Below are positions 26,656 through 35,910 of a stretch of 64,000 nt of DNA, in pieces. The translations under genes and the position numbers were made by a program. Numbering within the stretch: position 1 is the stretch's first letter; every line of letters starts with the position of its first letter. The DNA comes from CAZMSD01 sp964568855 (lineage in GTDB: Bacteria > CAIWAD01), in NCBI GenBank assembly GCA_964568855.1, contig CAZMSD010000013.1, positions 22,686 to 86,685 of the forward strand, written 5' to 3'. The notes under the pieces were generated by a model, which saw only the letters and a list, made by a program, of their open reading frames with translations, searched no databases and was not told the origin of the DNA.

Positions 26656-26665
26656 AATTCTTCCA

Positions 26666-26838
26666 TCAGCAAAATCAGACCTTTCCGAAGCAAAGCCGAA
26701 CATACACTCTCATCCTACACGTATGAGAGGCTGATTCACGGTGCAAAGCTGTGAGACCGTTTCGGAGGGTAGAGTCGAGATCAGGTTTGGTTTTGATTGC
26801 TAATTCAGAAAGCCGCCTCGCCAGGGGCGGCTTTAATT
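26666..26838 (+). ncRNA. candidate small RNA or attenuated leader under sigma-54 control
   Basis: The segment between the sigma-54-type promoter and the terminator is about 170 nt. AUCAGC at its 5' end pairs with GCUGAU at 26730-26735, enclosing a hairpin CUCUCAU/AUGAGAG (26707-26729). UCCGAA near 26684 can pair with UUCGGA near 26761, which would cross the first pairing and suggest a pseudoknot. GCAAAGC occurs twice. No open frame of note lies inside. It could be a free small RNA or a leader that controls read-through into the TPR gene at 27063. Confidence 0.5.
26809..26838 (+). terminator. intrinsic terminator
   Basis: AAAGCCGCC (26809-26817) pairs with GGCGGCTTT (26826-26834) around an 8-base loop, followed by AATTT. 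The stem is perfect. It lies 230 bases before the next gene and 320 after the previous one, so its natural partner is a transcript starting inside the noncoding block. Confidence 0.75.
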
Positions 26839-27062
26839 TCTCCAGGCGCTCCAACCTTTTGCTGTCATTTCTGTCGACGACATAGTTCCATCATACACCC
26901 GGACTGTCGTATATTCTGTCCATCAGCCGGGAGTGGAGCGATGCAGCTGATCAGTCCACGGGGATCCAGATGGGCTTCCACCGGCACGGCATCCATACCT
27001 AACCAGCTCATTCACGATCTCCGGAGCACGATTGGTCGGGTGTCGGTCACTGCCAGATTCCC

Positions 27063-28439
27063 TTGCCCGGGACGATATTGAGTCATCAGGAAGCGAACAT
27101 CGAGGCCCTGAGCCTTTCTCTGGGTTCGGCCAGCGGCGAACAGCGGGTGGACCTGCTGAACAAGCTCGCCAGCGCCCAGCGCCACAGCGATCCGGACCAG
27201 GTGCAGAAACTGTCCTCGGAGGCCCGGGACCTGGCCCGCAACCTGTCCTACAGCGCCGGACTCTGCGACGCCCTGAACAACCTGGGCATCCGTCACTGGC
27301 AGAACCAGGAATTCGAGGATTCCCGGCGCTGCCTGCAGGAGAGTCTCCACGAAGCCCGCAGCAGGGGCTTGACGCGCCAGCGGATCCGTGCGCTGACCAA
27401 CCTCGGGGTCCTGTTTTCCGGGGCCGGTCATTACGCCGACGCGCTGGCGGTGTACCTGGAAGCCCTGAAAGCCGTCGAAAGCGAGGACGCCCAACCCAAC
27501 TCCTGCACCATTCTCAACAACCTGGCCGTGACCTACGAGCGCATGCAGGAGTTCGACAAGGCCCTCGAGTATCACGAACGTTCCCTGGCCGAGGCCGAGC
27601 GCAGCGAGGACGCTGAGCTGATCGGCCGCTCGCTGAGCAACCTGGGCGTGATACACCGCAAGCTGAAGGATCCCCGTCGATCCGAGGAGTACCTCAGGCG
27701 CGCCCTGCCCTGCCAGGAACAGACCAGGAACCACCGGCAGCTGGCTCACACGCTGACCAACCTGGGAATCGTCTATTGTTGTCTCGAGAAATTCGAGCAG
27801 GCGCTCGATCACGCGCGTCGGGCCCTGGAGGTCTACGAGCGGCTGCCGGACCATCCCGATCGGATCAGCGCCCTGCTCTGCGCCGGGAATTCGCTCAACC
27901 AGCTGGGCGATCCCGGGGAAGCCAAGCGGATCTATGACTCGGCGCTTGAACTGGCCGAGCGCAAGGATCTGCCCCTGCGTATCCGGGACTGCTGCGAGGA
28001 CCTGGCGGAGTATCACGCGCTGAACGAGGATTACCGCGAGGCCTACGTGTACCAGCTGCGGGCTTCGGGGATCACGCGCAAGTGTTTCACGGAGGAGAAG
28101 GCGCGCCTGGTGAGCGTGGTGGAAGCCCGCTACAAGACCGAACTCTTCCAGCTGAAGAACGTGCAGCTGGCCGAGGCCATGGGCAAGCTGGAAAAGGCCA
28201 ACCGGGAGATCTCGGCCCAGCGGGACGAATTGAGCGCGACCCTGGCGGAGCTGGACAAGCTGCGCGGACGATTGCCCGTCTGCGCCGGCTGCCGGAAGGT
28301 GTGCGACGACCAGGGCCGCTGGATCCGCATCGAGCAGTACGTGGAAGAGCATTCCAAGGCACGGTTCAGCGAGGGCCTCTGCCCCGAATGCGCCGGGCGC
28401 TACGATTCCGGCACCCCCGCCGAGGAAGAGAGAACCTGA
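27063..28439 (+). CDS. TPR protein with coiled coil and C-terminal zinc-ribbon-like motif
   Basis: The 458-residue protein begins at TTG 27063 (a second TTG at 27078 is possible). Seven or so TPRs of the Rapsyn/LGN spacing fill residues 30-340 (ALNNLGIRHWQNQEFEDSRR, ILNNLAVTYERMQEFDKALEYHE). A coiled coil follows (about 345-400, KNVQLAEAMGKLEKANREIS). The end, LPVCAGCRKVCDDQGRW to LCPECAG, puts four Cys at 407, 410, 440 and 443. It matches a module usually fused to response regulators and histidine kinases, where it reads LPICxxCKKIRDDxGYW. No kinase or receiver domain is present here. A signalling or scaffold role is inferred. It is preceded by the noncoding block with the sigma-54-type promoter. 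Confidence 0.72.
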   Translation: MPGTILSHQEANIEALSLSLGSASGEQRVDLLNKLASAQRHSDPDQVQKLSSEARDLARNLSYSAGLCDALNNLGIRHWQNQEFEDSRRCLQESLHEARSRGLTRQRIRALTNLGVLFSGAGHYADALAVYLEALKAVESEDAQPNSCTILNNLAVTYERMQEFDKALEYHERSLAEAERSEDAELIGRSLSNLGVIHRKLKDPRRSEEYLRRALPCQEQTRNHRQLAHTLTNLGIVYCCLEKFEQALDHARRALEVYERLPDHPDRISALLCAGNSLNQLGDPGEAKRIYDSALELAERKDLPLRIRDCCEDLAEYHALNEDYREAYVYQLRASGITRKCFTEEKARLVSVVEARYKTELFQLKNVQLAEAMGKLEKANREISAQRDELSATLAELDKLRGRLPVCAGCRKVCDDQGRWIRIEQYVEEHSKARFSEGLCPECAGRYDSGTPAEEERT

Positions 28440-28565
28440 GGTCGTCGGAATCAAGAATCGCTCCGCTTGACAGCCAGCTCCCCTCACTCGAAATTGGATG
28501 ACCCGGTACCCGTCGGCGTGCCGGGATTTTTCTATCGGACACAGGCCCAATCAGGGAGTCCCCCG

Positions 28566-30197
28566 ATGCTGAATTCCTATTCCGTTCCCGTACCCGTCAA
28601 CGAAGGGATCCGCGCCTACGCTCCCGGCAGTCCGGAGCGCGCCTCCATCAGGAGCAAGCTGGCCGAATTGCGCGGGCAGGTGCTGGAGATCCCGCTTCTG
28701 ATCGACGGCGAGGAGGTCCATACCGCGGAGGGCCGCGAGGCGGTGATGCCGCACCGGCACACCCACCTGCTGGCCCGCTGCAGCCTGGCCCAGGGCGAAC
28801 ACGCGCGGCGGGCGGTGGAGGGGGCCGAGCGGGCCCGGCTGAAGTGGGCCGAAACACCCTTCGCCGCCCGGGCCGCGGTTTTCCTGAGGGCCGCCGACCT
28901 GCTGGCCGGTCCCTACCGGGACGAGGTCAACGCGGCCACCATGCTCTGCCAGTCCAAGACCGTCTTACAGGCGGAAATCGACGCGGCCTGCGAGCTGGCC
29001 GATTTCTGGCGTTTCAACGTGTATTACGCGCAGCGGATCCACGACGAGCAGCCGATCAGTTCCCCTGGGATGTGGAACCGCCTGGAATACCGCGGCCTCG
29101 AGGGCTTCGTCTTCGCCGTGAGTCCCTTCAACTTCACCTCCATCGGCGGCAACCTGCCCACCAGTCCGGTGCTGATGGGGGGCAGCGCGGTCTGGAAACC
29201 GGCCACCACGGCGATCTACAGCAACTGGGTGGTGATGAAGGTCCTGCGCGAGGCGGGACTTCCCGACGGCGTGATCCAGTTCCTGCCCTTCCCCGGAGGG
29301 GCCTGCAGCCGGGAGATCTTCGACAGCCCCCATTTCGCGGGCGTGCATTTCACCGGCTCCACGGCGGTCTTCAACGACTTCTGGAAGCAGATCGGCGACC
29401 GGATCGACCGTTACCGCAACTATCCGCGGATCGTGGGCGAGACGGGCGGCAAGGACTTCATCTTCGCGCACCGCAGCGCGGACGTCCGGCACCTGGCCAG
29501 CAACGTGATCCGCGGGGCCTTCGAGTACCAGGGGCAGAAGTGCTCGGCCGCCAGCCGGGGATATTTCCCCAAGAGCCTCTGGCCGGCGTTGCGCGAGGAG
29601 CTGCTTGAGCAGATGCGGCAGGTGCGGATGGGCGACCCCGAGAACTTCGGCAACTTCCTCTGCGCCGTGATCGACCGCAACGCCTTCAACTCCATCAAGG
29701 AATACATCGACTACGCCCGCGCCTCGGCGGACGCGGAGATCATCCTCGGGGGCGGTTGCGACGACGGCGTGGGCTACTTCATCGAGCCTACCCTGATCCA
29801 GACCGAGGATCCCGGCTTCAAGACCATGGAGGAGGAGATCTTCGGCCCCGTGTTCACCTTCATGCTCTACGACGACGAGAAGTACGAGGAAACGCTGGAG
29901 ATCGCCGACCGCACCAGCGTGTACTCGCTGACCGGGGCGCTGTTCGGGACCGACCGCGAGGCCCTCGAGCTGGGCCAGCGGGTGCTGCGGAACGCCGCCG
30001 GCAACTTCTACCTCAACGACAAGCCCACGGGCGCCGTGGTGGGCCAGCAGCCTTTCGGGGGCGCGCGCAAGTCGGGCACCAACGACAAGGCCGGCTCGAT
30101 GTACAACCTGCTGCGCTGGACCAGCATCCGCACGGTCAAGGAGACCCTCGCACCGATCGCCCACTTCGGCTATCCATTCCTGAGCGGCGAGGACTGA
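28566..30197 (+). CDS. pruA: L-glutamate gamma-semialdehyde (1-pyrroline-5-carboxylate) dehydrogenase
   Basis: The 543-residue NAD+-dependent aldehyde dehydrogenase oxidises glutamate semialdehyde to glutamate in proline breakdown. I start at ATG 28566, with GGGAG upstream; the frame extends further but without homology. The size and the pattern MLNSYSVPVPVNEGIRAYAP fit the ALDH4-type, single-function enzyme rather than a PutA fusion. Catalytic Cys326 lies in YQGQKCSAASR, Glu292 in VGETGGKDF, and FAVSPFNFTSIGGNLPTSP is the family's substrate/cofactor loop. TSVYSLTGALFG and QQPFGGARKSGTNDK follow. No proline dehydrogenase gene is in the window. Confidence 0.92.
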   Translation: MLNSYSVPVPVNEGIRAYAPGSPERASIRSKLAELRGQVLEIPLLIDGEEVHTAEGREAVMPHRHTHLLARCSLAQGEHARRAVEGAERARLKWAETPFAARAAVFLRAADLLAGPYRDEVNAATMLCQSKTVLQAEIDAACELADFWRFNVYYAQRIHDEQPISSPGMWNRLEYRGLEGFVFAVSPFNFTSIGGNLPTSPVLMGGSAVWKPATTAIYSNWVVMKVLREAGLPDGVIQFLPFPGGACSREIFDSPHFAGVHFTGSTAVFNDFWKQIGDRIDRYRNYPRIVGETGGKDFIFAHRSADVRHLASNVIRGAFEYQGQKCSAASRGYFPKSLWPALREELLEQMRQVRMGDPENFGNFLCAVIDRNAFNSIKEYIDYARASADAEIILGGGCDDGVGYFIEPTLIQTEDPGFKTMEEEIFGPVFTFMLYDDEKYEETLEIADRTSVYSLTGALFGTDREALELGQRVLRNAAGNFYLNDKPTGAVVGQQPFGGARKSGTNDKAGSMYNLLRWTSIRTVKETLAPIAHFGYPFLSGED

Positions 30198-30277
30198 TCG
30201 GCGGAGGACTTCCCGAGCCTGCGCGGGTCCGCGGATGCAGCCCTCTCCAAGTCGGCATCCGGATGCGGGAGGATCTG

Positions 30278-30910
30278 GTGACTTATCTTCGATGGTTGTG
30301 CTTCTGTGCGGCCTGCACCGCTTTCAGCGGCTGCTACGTCTTCAGCAATCACCAGAGCGCCCGTCTGATCGCGCCGGACGAGATCGAGATCACGCCCATC
30401 CTCCAGCAGGTCAACTTCACCGAAGATGGAACATCCGAGCAGGTGGGCATCCAGTTCGGTTTTCAATTCACCCAGGGTCTGACGCGACATCTGAACCTCC
30501 GGGCGCGTTACGAGCGAATCGATCCCGATGGTCCTGCGGCCTACCACTACTTCGACTTCGGTCCGAAGTTCGGCAAGGTGGACGGCAGGCTGGCGCTCGA
30601 GCTGCCCTTCGGCGCCTTCTTCGGCGAGGACGTGAGCGAGGACCGGTCGCTCCAGTTCCATCCGGCTCTGATGTACACGCACTCGTTCACGGAGCGGATC
30701 GAGCTTACCGGTTTCGCCAAGTACCTGTTCTTCCTTTTCGACGATTCGGACGATCTGGCCGCCTTCGGACTGGGGGCCGGGTTCACCAGCGAGGACGGGA
30801 GGGTCTGTGTCCGCCCGGAATTCGCCGTGCTTCGGAATCCCGGAGAGGATGGTTATTACTCGAGCTTCGGCCTGGGCCTTTCCTTCCGTGTGAAGAACTG
30901 GTGGCGCTAG
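30278..30910 (+). CDS. small outer-membrane beta-barrel-like lipoprotein
   Basis: About 210 residues. The GTG at 30278 has GGGAGG five bases upstream and is my preferred start; ATG 30263 would add five residues. The N-terminus carries a lipobox-like FSGC (Cys19 from the GTG). The remainder is alternating amphipathic strands (GIQFGFQFTQGLTRHLNLRARYE, FDFGPKFGKVDGRLALELPFGAFFG) ending with SFGLGLSFRVKNWW, typical of small outer-membrane barrels. It follows pruA by 80 bases but has no evident link to it. Family not recognised. Confidence 0.65.
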   Translation: MTYLRWLCFCAACTAFSGCYVFSNHQSARLIAPDEIEITPILQQVNFTEDGTSEQVGIQFGFQFTQGLTRHLNLRARYERIDPDGPAAYHYFDFGPKFGKVDGRLALELPFGAFFGEDVSEDRSLQFHPALMYTHSFTERIELTGFAKYLFFLFDDSDDLAAFGLGAGFTSEDGRVCVRPEFAVLRNPGEDGYYSSFGLGLSFRVKNWWR

Positions 30911-31100
30911 GAGTCCGCCGGATTACTGGCCAGGTGGATGTATTACGCAGCCTGGTCCGCGAGGTGGAGGGCTGCCCGGTCGCAGGACGCGGATCCGTTT
31001 GCCGTCCCCCGGAAGAGGGCCACCACGGCCTCTCGGCTATGAGTTTCGTTCCCCCAATCCTACCTTTCACCGCTGTCTGAGAAGAACACGACCGAGGACC

Positions 31101-34100
31101 ATGCAAATGCTGTATCTGAAGAGCGCACCGCGCCCTAATCCGACCCTGCTGCTCATGTCGCTCTGCGGGCTGTGCCTGCTGGCGCCCCGTGACACATCGG
31201 CCCAGGCCTGCTGGTGGGATCCCGCGGCCCCGCTGGTGGGCCAGGACCTGGAGATCTTCTACGACGTGAACGCGGGTACCCTTCCTCCGGGAGCGGAGGA
31301 CCTGATTCTGCACTGGGGCGTCTACGATCCGGAGACCACTTTCTGGTCGCTGCCTCCCGAGGCCAACTGGCCCTGGGGTTCCATACCATTCGAAGGGGTG
31401 GCCCTGCAGAGCCCCATGACGGAGCAGGGCGGCGGGATCTGGAGTATCGTTGTGCCCTCGGTGGAGCCCATGGAGCACATCGCCTGGGTCTTCACCGACG
31501 GCGAGAGCTGGGACAGCAACGACGGTAATAACTGGATTGTTTCGTACGTCAGCGATGAAGTCTCCTGCTGGTGGGTTCCCGAGGAGCCCGAGACCGGCGA
31601 CACGGTGACCTTGTATTACAACGCAGTGCCGGGGACGCTGCCCGACGGGGCGGCGGTCCACCTCCACTGGGGGATCAACGAATTCGGCCACGGCAACTGG
31701 CAATTGCCGCCCGAGGAGATGTGGCCCGCGGGGACGGAGGCCCAGGGCATCGCGGCCCGCACGCCGATGGTGGACGAGGGCGCGGGGATCTGGTCATTGA
31801 GTATCACGCCGGTGGACACGGTGCGCAGCCTGCACTGGGTCTTCACCGACGGCGACAACTGGGACAACAACAATGGCGAGAACTGGGACCTTTACTTCGG
31901 GGATACGCCGGTGCTCTACGAGGTTCCGCTGCGCTTCGTTTTCGATCCCCGCAGCGCCTTCTACGCCGGTCCCGCCCAGATCAGCCAGGTGACCCTGGCG
32001 GGGGATTTCAACGGCTGGAACATGAGTTCGCATCCGCTTGAGGAGACGGCCAGCGGCCCCTGGTTCATCGACCATGTGCTGGAGGAGGGCTACTACGAGT
32101 ACAAGTTCGTCGTCAACGGCGAGAACTGGACATGGGACCCGGACAACCCGGAAACCAACCCCGAGGACAACAACAACTCGATCGTCAACGTAGTGGCCGG
32201 CGGCATTCCGCGGCTGAAGGACTTCAGCCTGCCCTGGGGCCTGGTGGTGGACGCGCCGGTGAGCATGGAGCTCGAAGCCGAGTACTACCCGCCGGACACG
32301 GGCGAGGAAATCGACTGGGCTTCGGCCGAGGTGCAGGTGAACGGGGAACCGGAGGCCTTCACGGTGCTCGAGAACACCCTCACGGTGACCCTGGACTTCG
32401 GCCTGGAGGGTCCGCTGACGGTGGAACTGTCGGTGCCCGACACGGAAGGTGATACAAGCCACGACCAGTGGCGCGGGGGCTATTTCGACGGGGGCTACCA
32501 CGCCCTGGACGCCCTCGGCGACGACGACGGCGGGGGAAGCTACGAGTATCCCACGCCCTTCGACGGCTACTGCGACATCGAAGCCCTTAGGCTGGAGCAG
32601 GCGGCGGAAGGAGACACGCTGCGGCTGGCTGCGGAGCTGGGACTGCTGCACGACTACAGCAAGCTGGCCTTCCTGGTGCTGCCCGACGCGGGGAGCCTGC
32701 CCGAGGGCGACCACATCCGCGAGGAGCTGGACTCGCCCGACTGGGCCGGCGGCAGTGGCGTGTTCCTGAGCCTGATGCGTCCCGGAGCTCCTTCGCTGGA
32801 TCCCGAGCAGGACAACCGGCTGGTCTACGACGACGATCCCTTCCTGGCCGGACCGGCCGTCACGGTCTGGGAGGAAGGCAACACTCTGCTGGCCAACCTG
32901 CCCATGGACCTCCTGGAGCAGCGCCTGGGCGGCTGGGCGGAGGCCTGGTACTTCGGCGCCTGGGCGATGATCGACGGCGTGGCCCCGATCGACGGGGGCG
33001 TGATGGAAGTGGGCGAAGACCTGGGCGGGGTGGAGGAGGCCTACGACCCGGACGTCTACGACTTCGTTTTCTGTGATACACCGTTTCTCGAGGACCGCAT
33101 GCTGCGGAACTTCTCGCTGGGCCGCACGGCCACCCTGGACGCCGCGGGGCGGGGCCTGGCCGAAGTCTGGCCCGAGATGGTGGGACCCGACATGGGAGCA
33201 CCGGGCCCACGGGTGCGGATCCTGACCCAGGGGGCCGCGACGGTGCTGACGCAGAAGACCATCGCGGGGACGGTGAGCGAGGACGCGGTGGGCGATGTGC
33301 TGCTGCTGCACGGCTACGGGGAAGAGCAGACGGATTCGCTGTGGATCACGCCCGGCGAGGGTGAGTGGTCGCTGAGCCTCTCGCTTCAGGAGGGCGCCAA
33401 CGCTTTCCAGGCCCTGGCGGTGGACGTCGAAGAAGAGTGGGGCACGAGTTCCACCTTGACCTACACGCTCCTGGTCAACCATGCCCCGCAGCCGGCCGTC
33501 GACCTGAGCTGGAACGGGGAATGGCTGAGCCTGAACGGCAGCGCCACGCTGGACATCGACGGGGACATCACGGGCTGGCTGTGGGAAATGGAAGAAGGCA
33601 ATCCCGAGACAGTCGAGATCACCAACTCCGAATCCATGATCGCGCGGATCTACGACCTGCCGGCGACCGACGGGAGCTACTGGCTGCGGCTGACGGTGGA
33701 GGACGAAGAGGGCCACGAGGACCACGCCCGCGGCCTCTTCGAGATCGAGAACGGCGAGCTGCACCTGGTGGCCGACGACGGCTATCCGCTGTGGGTGCGG
33801 GACGCGGTGATCTACGAGATCTACGTGCGCAGCTTCGACGCCCAGCGGGACCTGGCGGCGATCACGGCGCGGATGGCCGAGATCGCCGATCTCGAGGTGA
33901 ACACGCTGTGGCTGATGCCCATTTTCGAGGGCCCCTCCGATCACGGCTACGCGGTGAGCGACTACTATTCCATCGAAGCCGACTACGGCAGCCTCGAGGA
34001 TTTCCGGGACTTCGTGGAGGCGGCGCACGCGCAGGGGCTGCGGGTGGTGCTGGACATGGTGATCAACCACTGTTCCATCGACCATCCCTGGATGCTTTCG

Positions 34101-35396
34101 GCGCTGACCTGGGGCGAGTACGCCCAGTCCCACGGCTATTTCATGTGGAATCCCGACGGCACGCACCAGTACTACTACGACTGGTGGTCGCTGCCCAACC
34201 TGAACGTCTCCAACGCCGACCTGCGGCACGAGGTCTACGAGATGTGCCGCTACTGGGTGGAGGACGAGGGGGTGGACGGCTACCGCTGCGACGTGGCCTG
34301 GGGCCCGATGGATCGTGATCCTTCCTACTGGACTGACTGGCGGGACGAGATAAGGCGCAAGAGGCCCGACCTGCTGCTGCTGGCTGAATCAGGGGCCACC
34401 AGCTTCGACATCTTCGAGGACCGCTTCAACCTGGCCTACGACTGGGAGTTCTTCTGGAACGCCCTGGACAACCTGGACACGGTGAGTCCTTCAACGGTGC
34501 AGGACCGGGTAAGCAACTTCGGTTTCTGGTTCCCGGAGAACGCCCTGCCCTTCCGCTTCACGGAGAACCACGACGAGAGTCGTTTCATCACCGCCCACGG
34601 GCTGGAGCAGTCGCGGCTGGCGGCGGCGCTTGTCTTCGCCGTGCCGGGAACGCCCCTGATCTATGCCGGCCAGGAGGTGGGCGAAACCAGCCAGCGGGGA
34701 TTGATAGACTGGAGTGATCCCCACGATCTGCGGCCCTTCTACAAGCGCCTGTGCCAGATCCGCAATGGATTCCGGGCCCTGCGCGACGACCGTGCGGACC
34801 AGCTGGCCAGCGACCAGTCGAGCCAGCTGTACTCCATCGCTCGCCGCACCGATGATCCAGCGGGCGAGGGCGTGGTGCTGGCGGCCTTCAACCTGAGCCA
34901 GACGGGCCGCAGCGCGGTGCTGCAGCTCGATCCGGCGGAATGGGGCATGGAGCAGGGCTTCTGGTACCTGACCGACCTCTTCACGGGCGAGGTGACCGAG
35001 TATCCCCAGGGAGTGCCGGGCGAGCTGGCACTGGACTTCGAAGGTTGGGAGCCCCGCTATCTGCTGCTGGCCGACGAAGCCGCCGAGGTGGGTGTCGGAC
35101 CTGTCGCGCCGGAGCAGCCCTGGCGCTTCAGCCTGGGTCCGGCCTATCCCAATCCCTTCAATCCTTCCACCACGATTCCTTTCAGCCTGCCCGCCGGGGA
35201 TCCGCGGGTGGAGCTTAAGGCCTATAACCTGCTGGGCCAGGAGGTGGCGCGGATCTTCGAGGGTCCCGCCGCGGCGGGCGAGCACCGCCTGCACTGGGAC
35301 GCTTCGGGCCTGGCCAGCGGCGTGTACGTGCTGAGACTCGGCACTTCGTCTCAGAGCGGAGGAGCCCTTACTTCCAAGGTATTGCTGCTCAAGTGA
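31101..35396 (+). CDS. secreted multidomain GH13 alpha-amylase-family enzyme with T9SS sorting domain
   Basis: The 1431-residue protein has a signal peptide (about 1-35). Two tandem CBM25-like starch-binding repeats occupy about 36-150 and 153-272 (each with CWWxP, LHWGxxxF, WSxxxP, WVFTDGxxWDxNxGxNW). A CBM48-like domain lies near 290-375 (VTLAGDFNGWN), and a glucodextranase-like beta region at about 465-720. The GH13 barrel (about 899-1250) starts DAVIYEIYVRSFD. Catalytic residues appear as Asp1064 (GYRCDVAW), Glu1096 (LLAESG) and Asp1158 (ENHDESRF). A T9SS type A domain with YPNPFNPSTTI runs from about 1348 to the end. It should hydrolyse alpha-glucans at the cell surface; exact specificity is not readable. 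ATG 31101 is chosen because the signal peptide begins there. Confidence 0.85.
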   Translation: MQMLYLKSAPRPNPTLLLMSLCGLCLLAPRDTSAQACWWDPAAPLVGQDLEIFYDVNAGTLPPGAEDLILHWGVYDPETTFWSLPPEANWPWGSIPFEGVALQSPMTEQGGGIWSIVVPSVEPMEHIAWVFTDGESWDSNDGNNWIVSYVSDEVSCWWVPEEPETGDTVTLYYNAVPGTLPDGAAVHLHWGINEFGHGNWQLPPEEMWPAGTEAQGIAARTPMVDEGAGIWSLSITPVDTVRSLHWVFTDGDNWDNNNGENWDLYFGDTPVLYEVPLRFVFDPRSAFYAGPAQISQVTLAGDFNGWNMSSHPLEETASGPWFIDHVLEEGYYEYKFVVNGENWTWDPDNPETNPEDNNNSIVNVVAGGIPRLKDFSLPWGLVVDAPVSMELEAEYYPPDTGEEIDWASAEVQVNGEPEAFTVLENTLTVTLDFGLEGPLTVELSVPDTEGDTSHDQWRGGYFDGGYHALDALGDDDGGGSYEYPTPFDGYCDIEALRLEQAAEGDTLRLAAELGLLHDYSKLAFLVLPDAGSLPEGDHIREELDSPDWAGGSGVFLSLMRPGAPSLDPEQDNRLVYDDDPFLAGPAVTVWEEGNTLLANLPMDLLEQRLGGWAEAWYFGAWAMIDGVAPIDGGVMEVGEDLGGVEEAYDPDVYDFVFCDTPFLEDRMLRNFSLGRTATLDAAGRGLAEVWPEMVGPDMGAPGPRVRILTQGAATVLTQKTIAGTVSEDAVGDVLLLHGYGEEQTDSLWITPGEGEWSLSLSLQEGANAFQALAVDVEEEWGTSSTLTYTLLVNHAPQPAVDLSWNGEWLSLNGSATLDIDGDITGWLWEMEEGNPETVEITNSESMIARIYDLPATDGSYWLRLTVEDEEGHEDHARGLFEIENGELHLVADDGYPLWVRDAVIYEIYVRSFDAQRDLAAITARMAEIADLEVNTLWLMPIFEGPSDHGYAVSDYYSIEADYGSLEDFRDFVEAAHAQGLRVVLDMVINHCSIDHPWMLSALTWGEYAQSHGYFMWNPDGTHQYYYDWWSLPNLNVSNADLRHEVYEMCRYWVEDEGVDGYRCDVAWGPMDRDPSYWTDWRDEIRRKRPDLLLLAESGATSFDIFEDRFNLAYDWEFFWNALDNLDTVSPSTVQDRVSNFGFWFPENALPFRFTENHDESRFITAHGLEQSRLAAALVFAVPGTPLIYAGQEVGETSQRGLIDWSDPHDLRPFYKRLCQIRNGFRALRDDRADQLASDQSSQLYSIARRTDDPAGEGVVLAAFNLSQTGRSAVLQLDPAEWGMEQGFWYLTDLFTGEVTEYPQGVPGELALDFEGWEPRYLLLADEAAEVGVGPVAPEQPWRFSLGPAYPNPFNPSTTIPFSLPAGDPRVELKAYNLLGQEVARIFEGPAAAGEHRLHWDASGLASGVYVLRLGTSSQSGGALTSKVLLLK

Positions 35397-35457
35397 GCAG
35401 CTCGGTTTTCCGATGAACTGCTCACTGGCAGTCGAAGGCAGCGACTGCGGTAAATAT

Positions 35458-35495
35458 GCGCCCGCCAGACCCTGGACCGGCGGGCGCTTCTATTT
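35458..35495 (+). terminator. intrinsic terminator after the amylase gene
   Basis: GCGCCCGCC (35458-35466) pairs perfectly with GGCGGGCGC (35479-35487) across a 12-base loop, followed by TTCTATTT. Confidence 0.8.
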
Positions 35496-35713
35496 CCGCT
35501 GAATCCATCCCTGCATCAACGCGGCAGGACAAAATCTGTCCTATTCTACCCTCTGCGGGTGGGAATTCAACCGGCCCGCTGTGCACCTCCGCCGGATCGT
35601 GAACAAGCTGAACAACCTTCAATAGTCAAGTTACCGTACTGGAATACTGTCAACCACAAAGAGTTGGACAAGATTATAACCATCAGTACTCGATATGAAC
35701 GGCTCTGCTTTGC

Positions 35714-35729
35714 AGGCATGAACTTTGCA
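35714..35729 (+). promoter_or_regulatory. sigma-54-type (-24/-12) promoter of giant gene 1
   Basis: AGGCATGAACTTTGCA matches TGGCAYG-N4-TTGCA with only the first base off; GG and GC are 10 bases apart. Predicted start about 35740, 170 bases before the ATG. No perfect dyad is obvious upstream. Confidence 0.6.
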
Positions 35730-35910
35730 TCTGTCTTTAACTTGCGTCTTTGCTTGCTGACATAGCTTCCTTGAATGATCGACGGCGAACGACCTGACTG
35801 TAAGAATCTGCGGCCATCAAGCTGCCAAGGATCCGTTCCGGTTGAACAGAGCCAACCAACACCACATACATCACTCAACACGATCTCTTCATTACATCGG
35901 AGGTATACGC

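Larger units (their letters stand above)
26488..27062 (+). other. 575-base noncoding block
   Basis: Less GC-rich than its surroundings and without a credible gene. It holds a perfect dyad (26564-26583), a sigma-54-type promoter (26640-26655), a structured segment (26666-26834) ending in an intrinsic terminator, and then about 220 bases leading to the TPR gene. In that last part TTGCTG (26859-26864) and CATAGT (26881-26886), 16 bases apart, are a weak candidate sigma-70 promoter for the TPR gene. Confidence 0.5.
35397..35910 (+). other. noncoding leader region of the first giant secreted protein
   Basis: Contains the amylase terminator (35458-35495), a sigma-54-type promoter (35714-35729) and a ~170-base untranslated leader. 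The leader shares GGATCCG-T-TCCGG (35829-35841) and a CAACACGATCTC stretch with the leader of the second giant gene. CGGAGG lies just before the ATG at 35911. Short open frames here look accidental. Confidence 0.6.

Noticed and set aside
26730..26790. c-di-GMP-I (GEMM) riboswitch
   Set aside because: GCAAAGC and GGGTAG occur in the right order, but the GGGCAAACC half and the tetraloop-receptor layout are missing; an Infernal search would settle it.
26797..27081. Open frame of 94 codons in the noncoding block
   Set aside because: It crosses the intrinsic terminator stem, lacks a ribosome-binding site, has no recognisable protein features and overlaps the TPR start.
31794..34229. Long minus-strand open frame opposite the amylase
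   Set aside because: It is the mirror of a GC-rich coding region whose plus-strand frame has a signal peptide, GH13 motifs and a T9SS tail.
35559..35765. Small plus-strand open frame before giant gene 1
   Set aside because: It spans the sigma-54-type promoter, has no ribosome-binding site and no protein-like composition.
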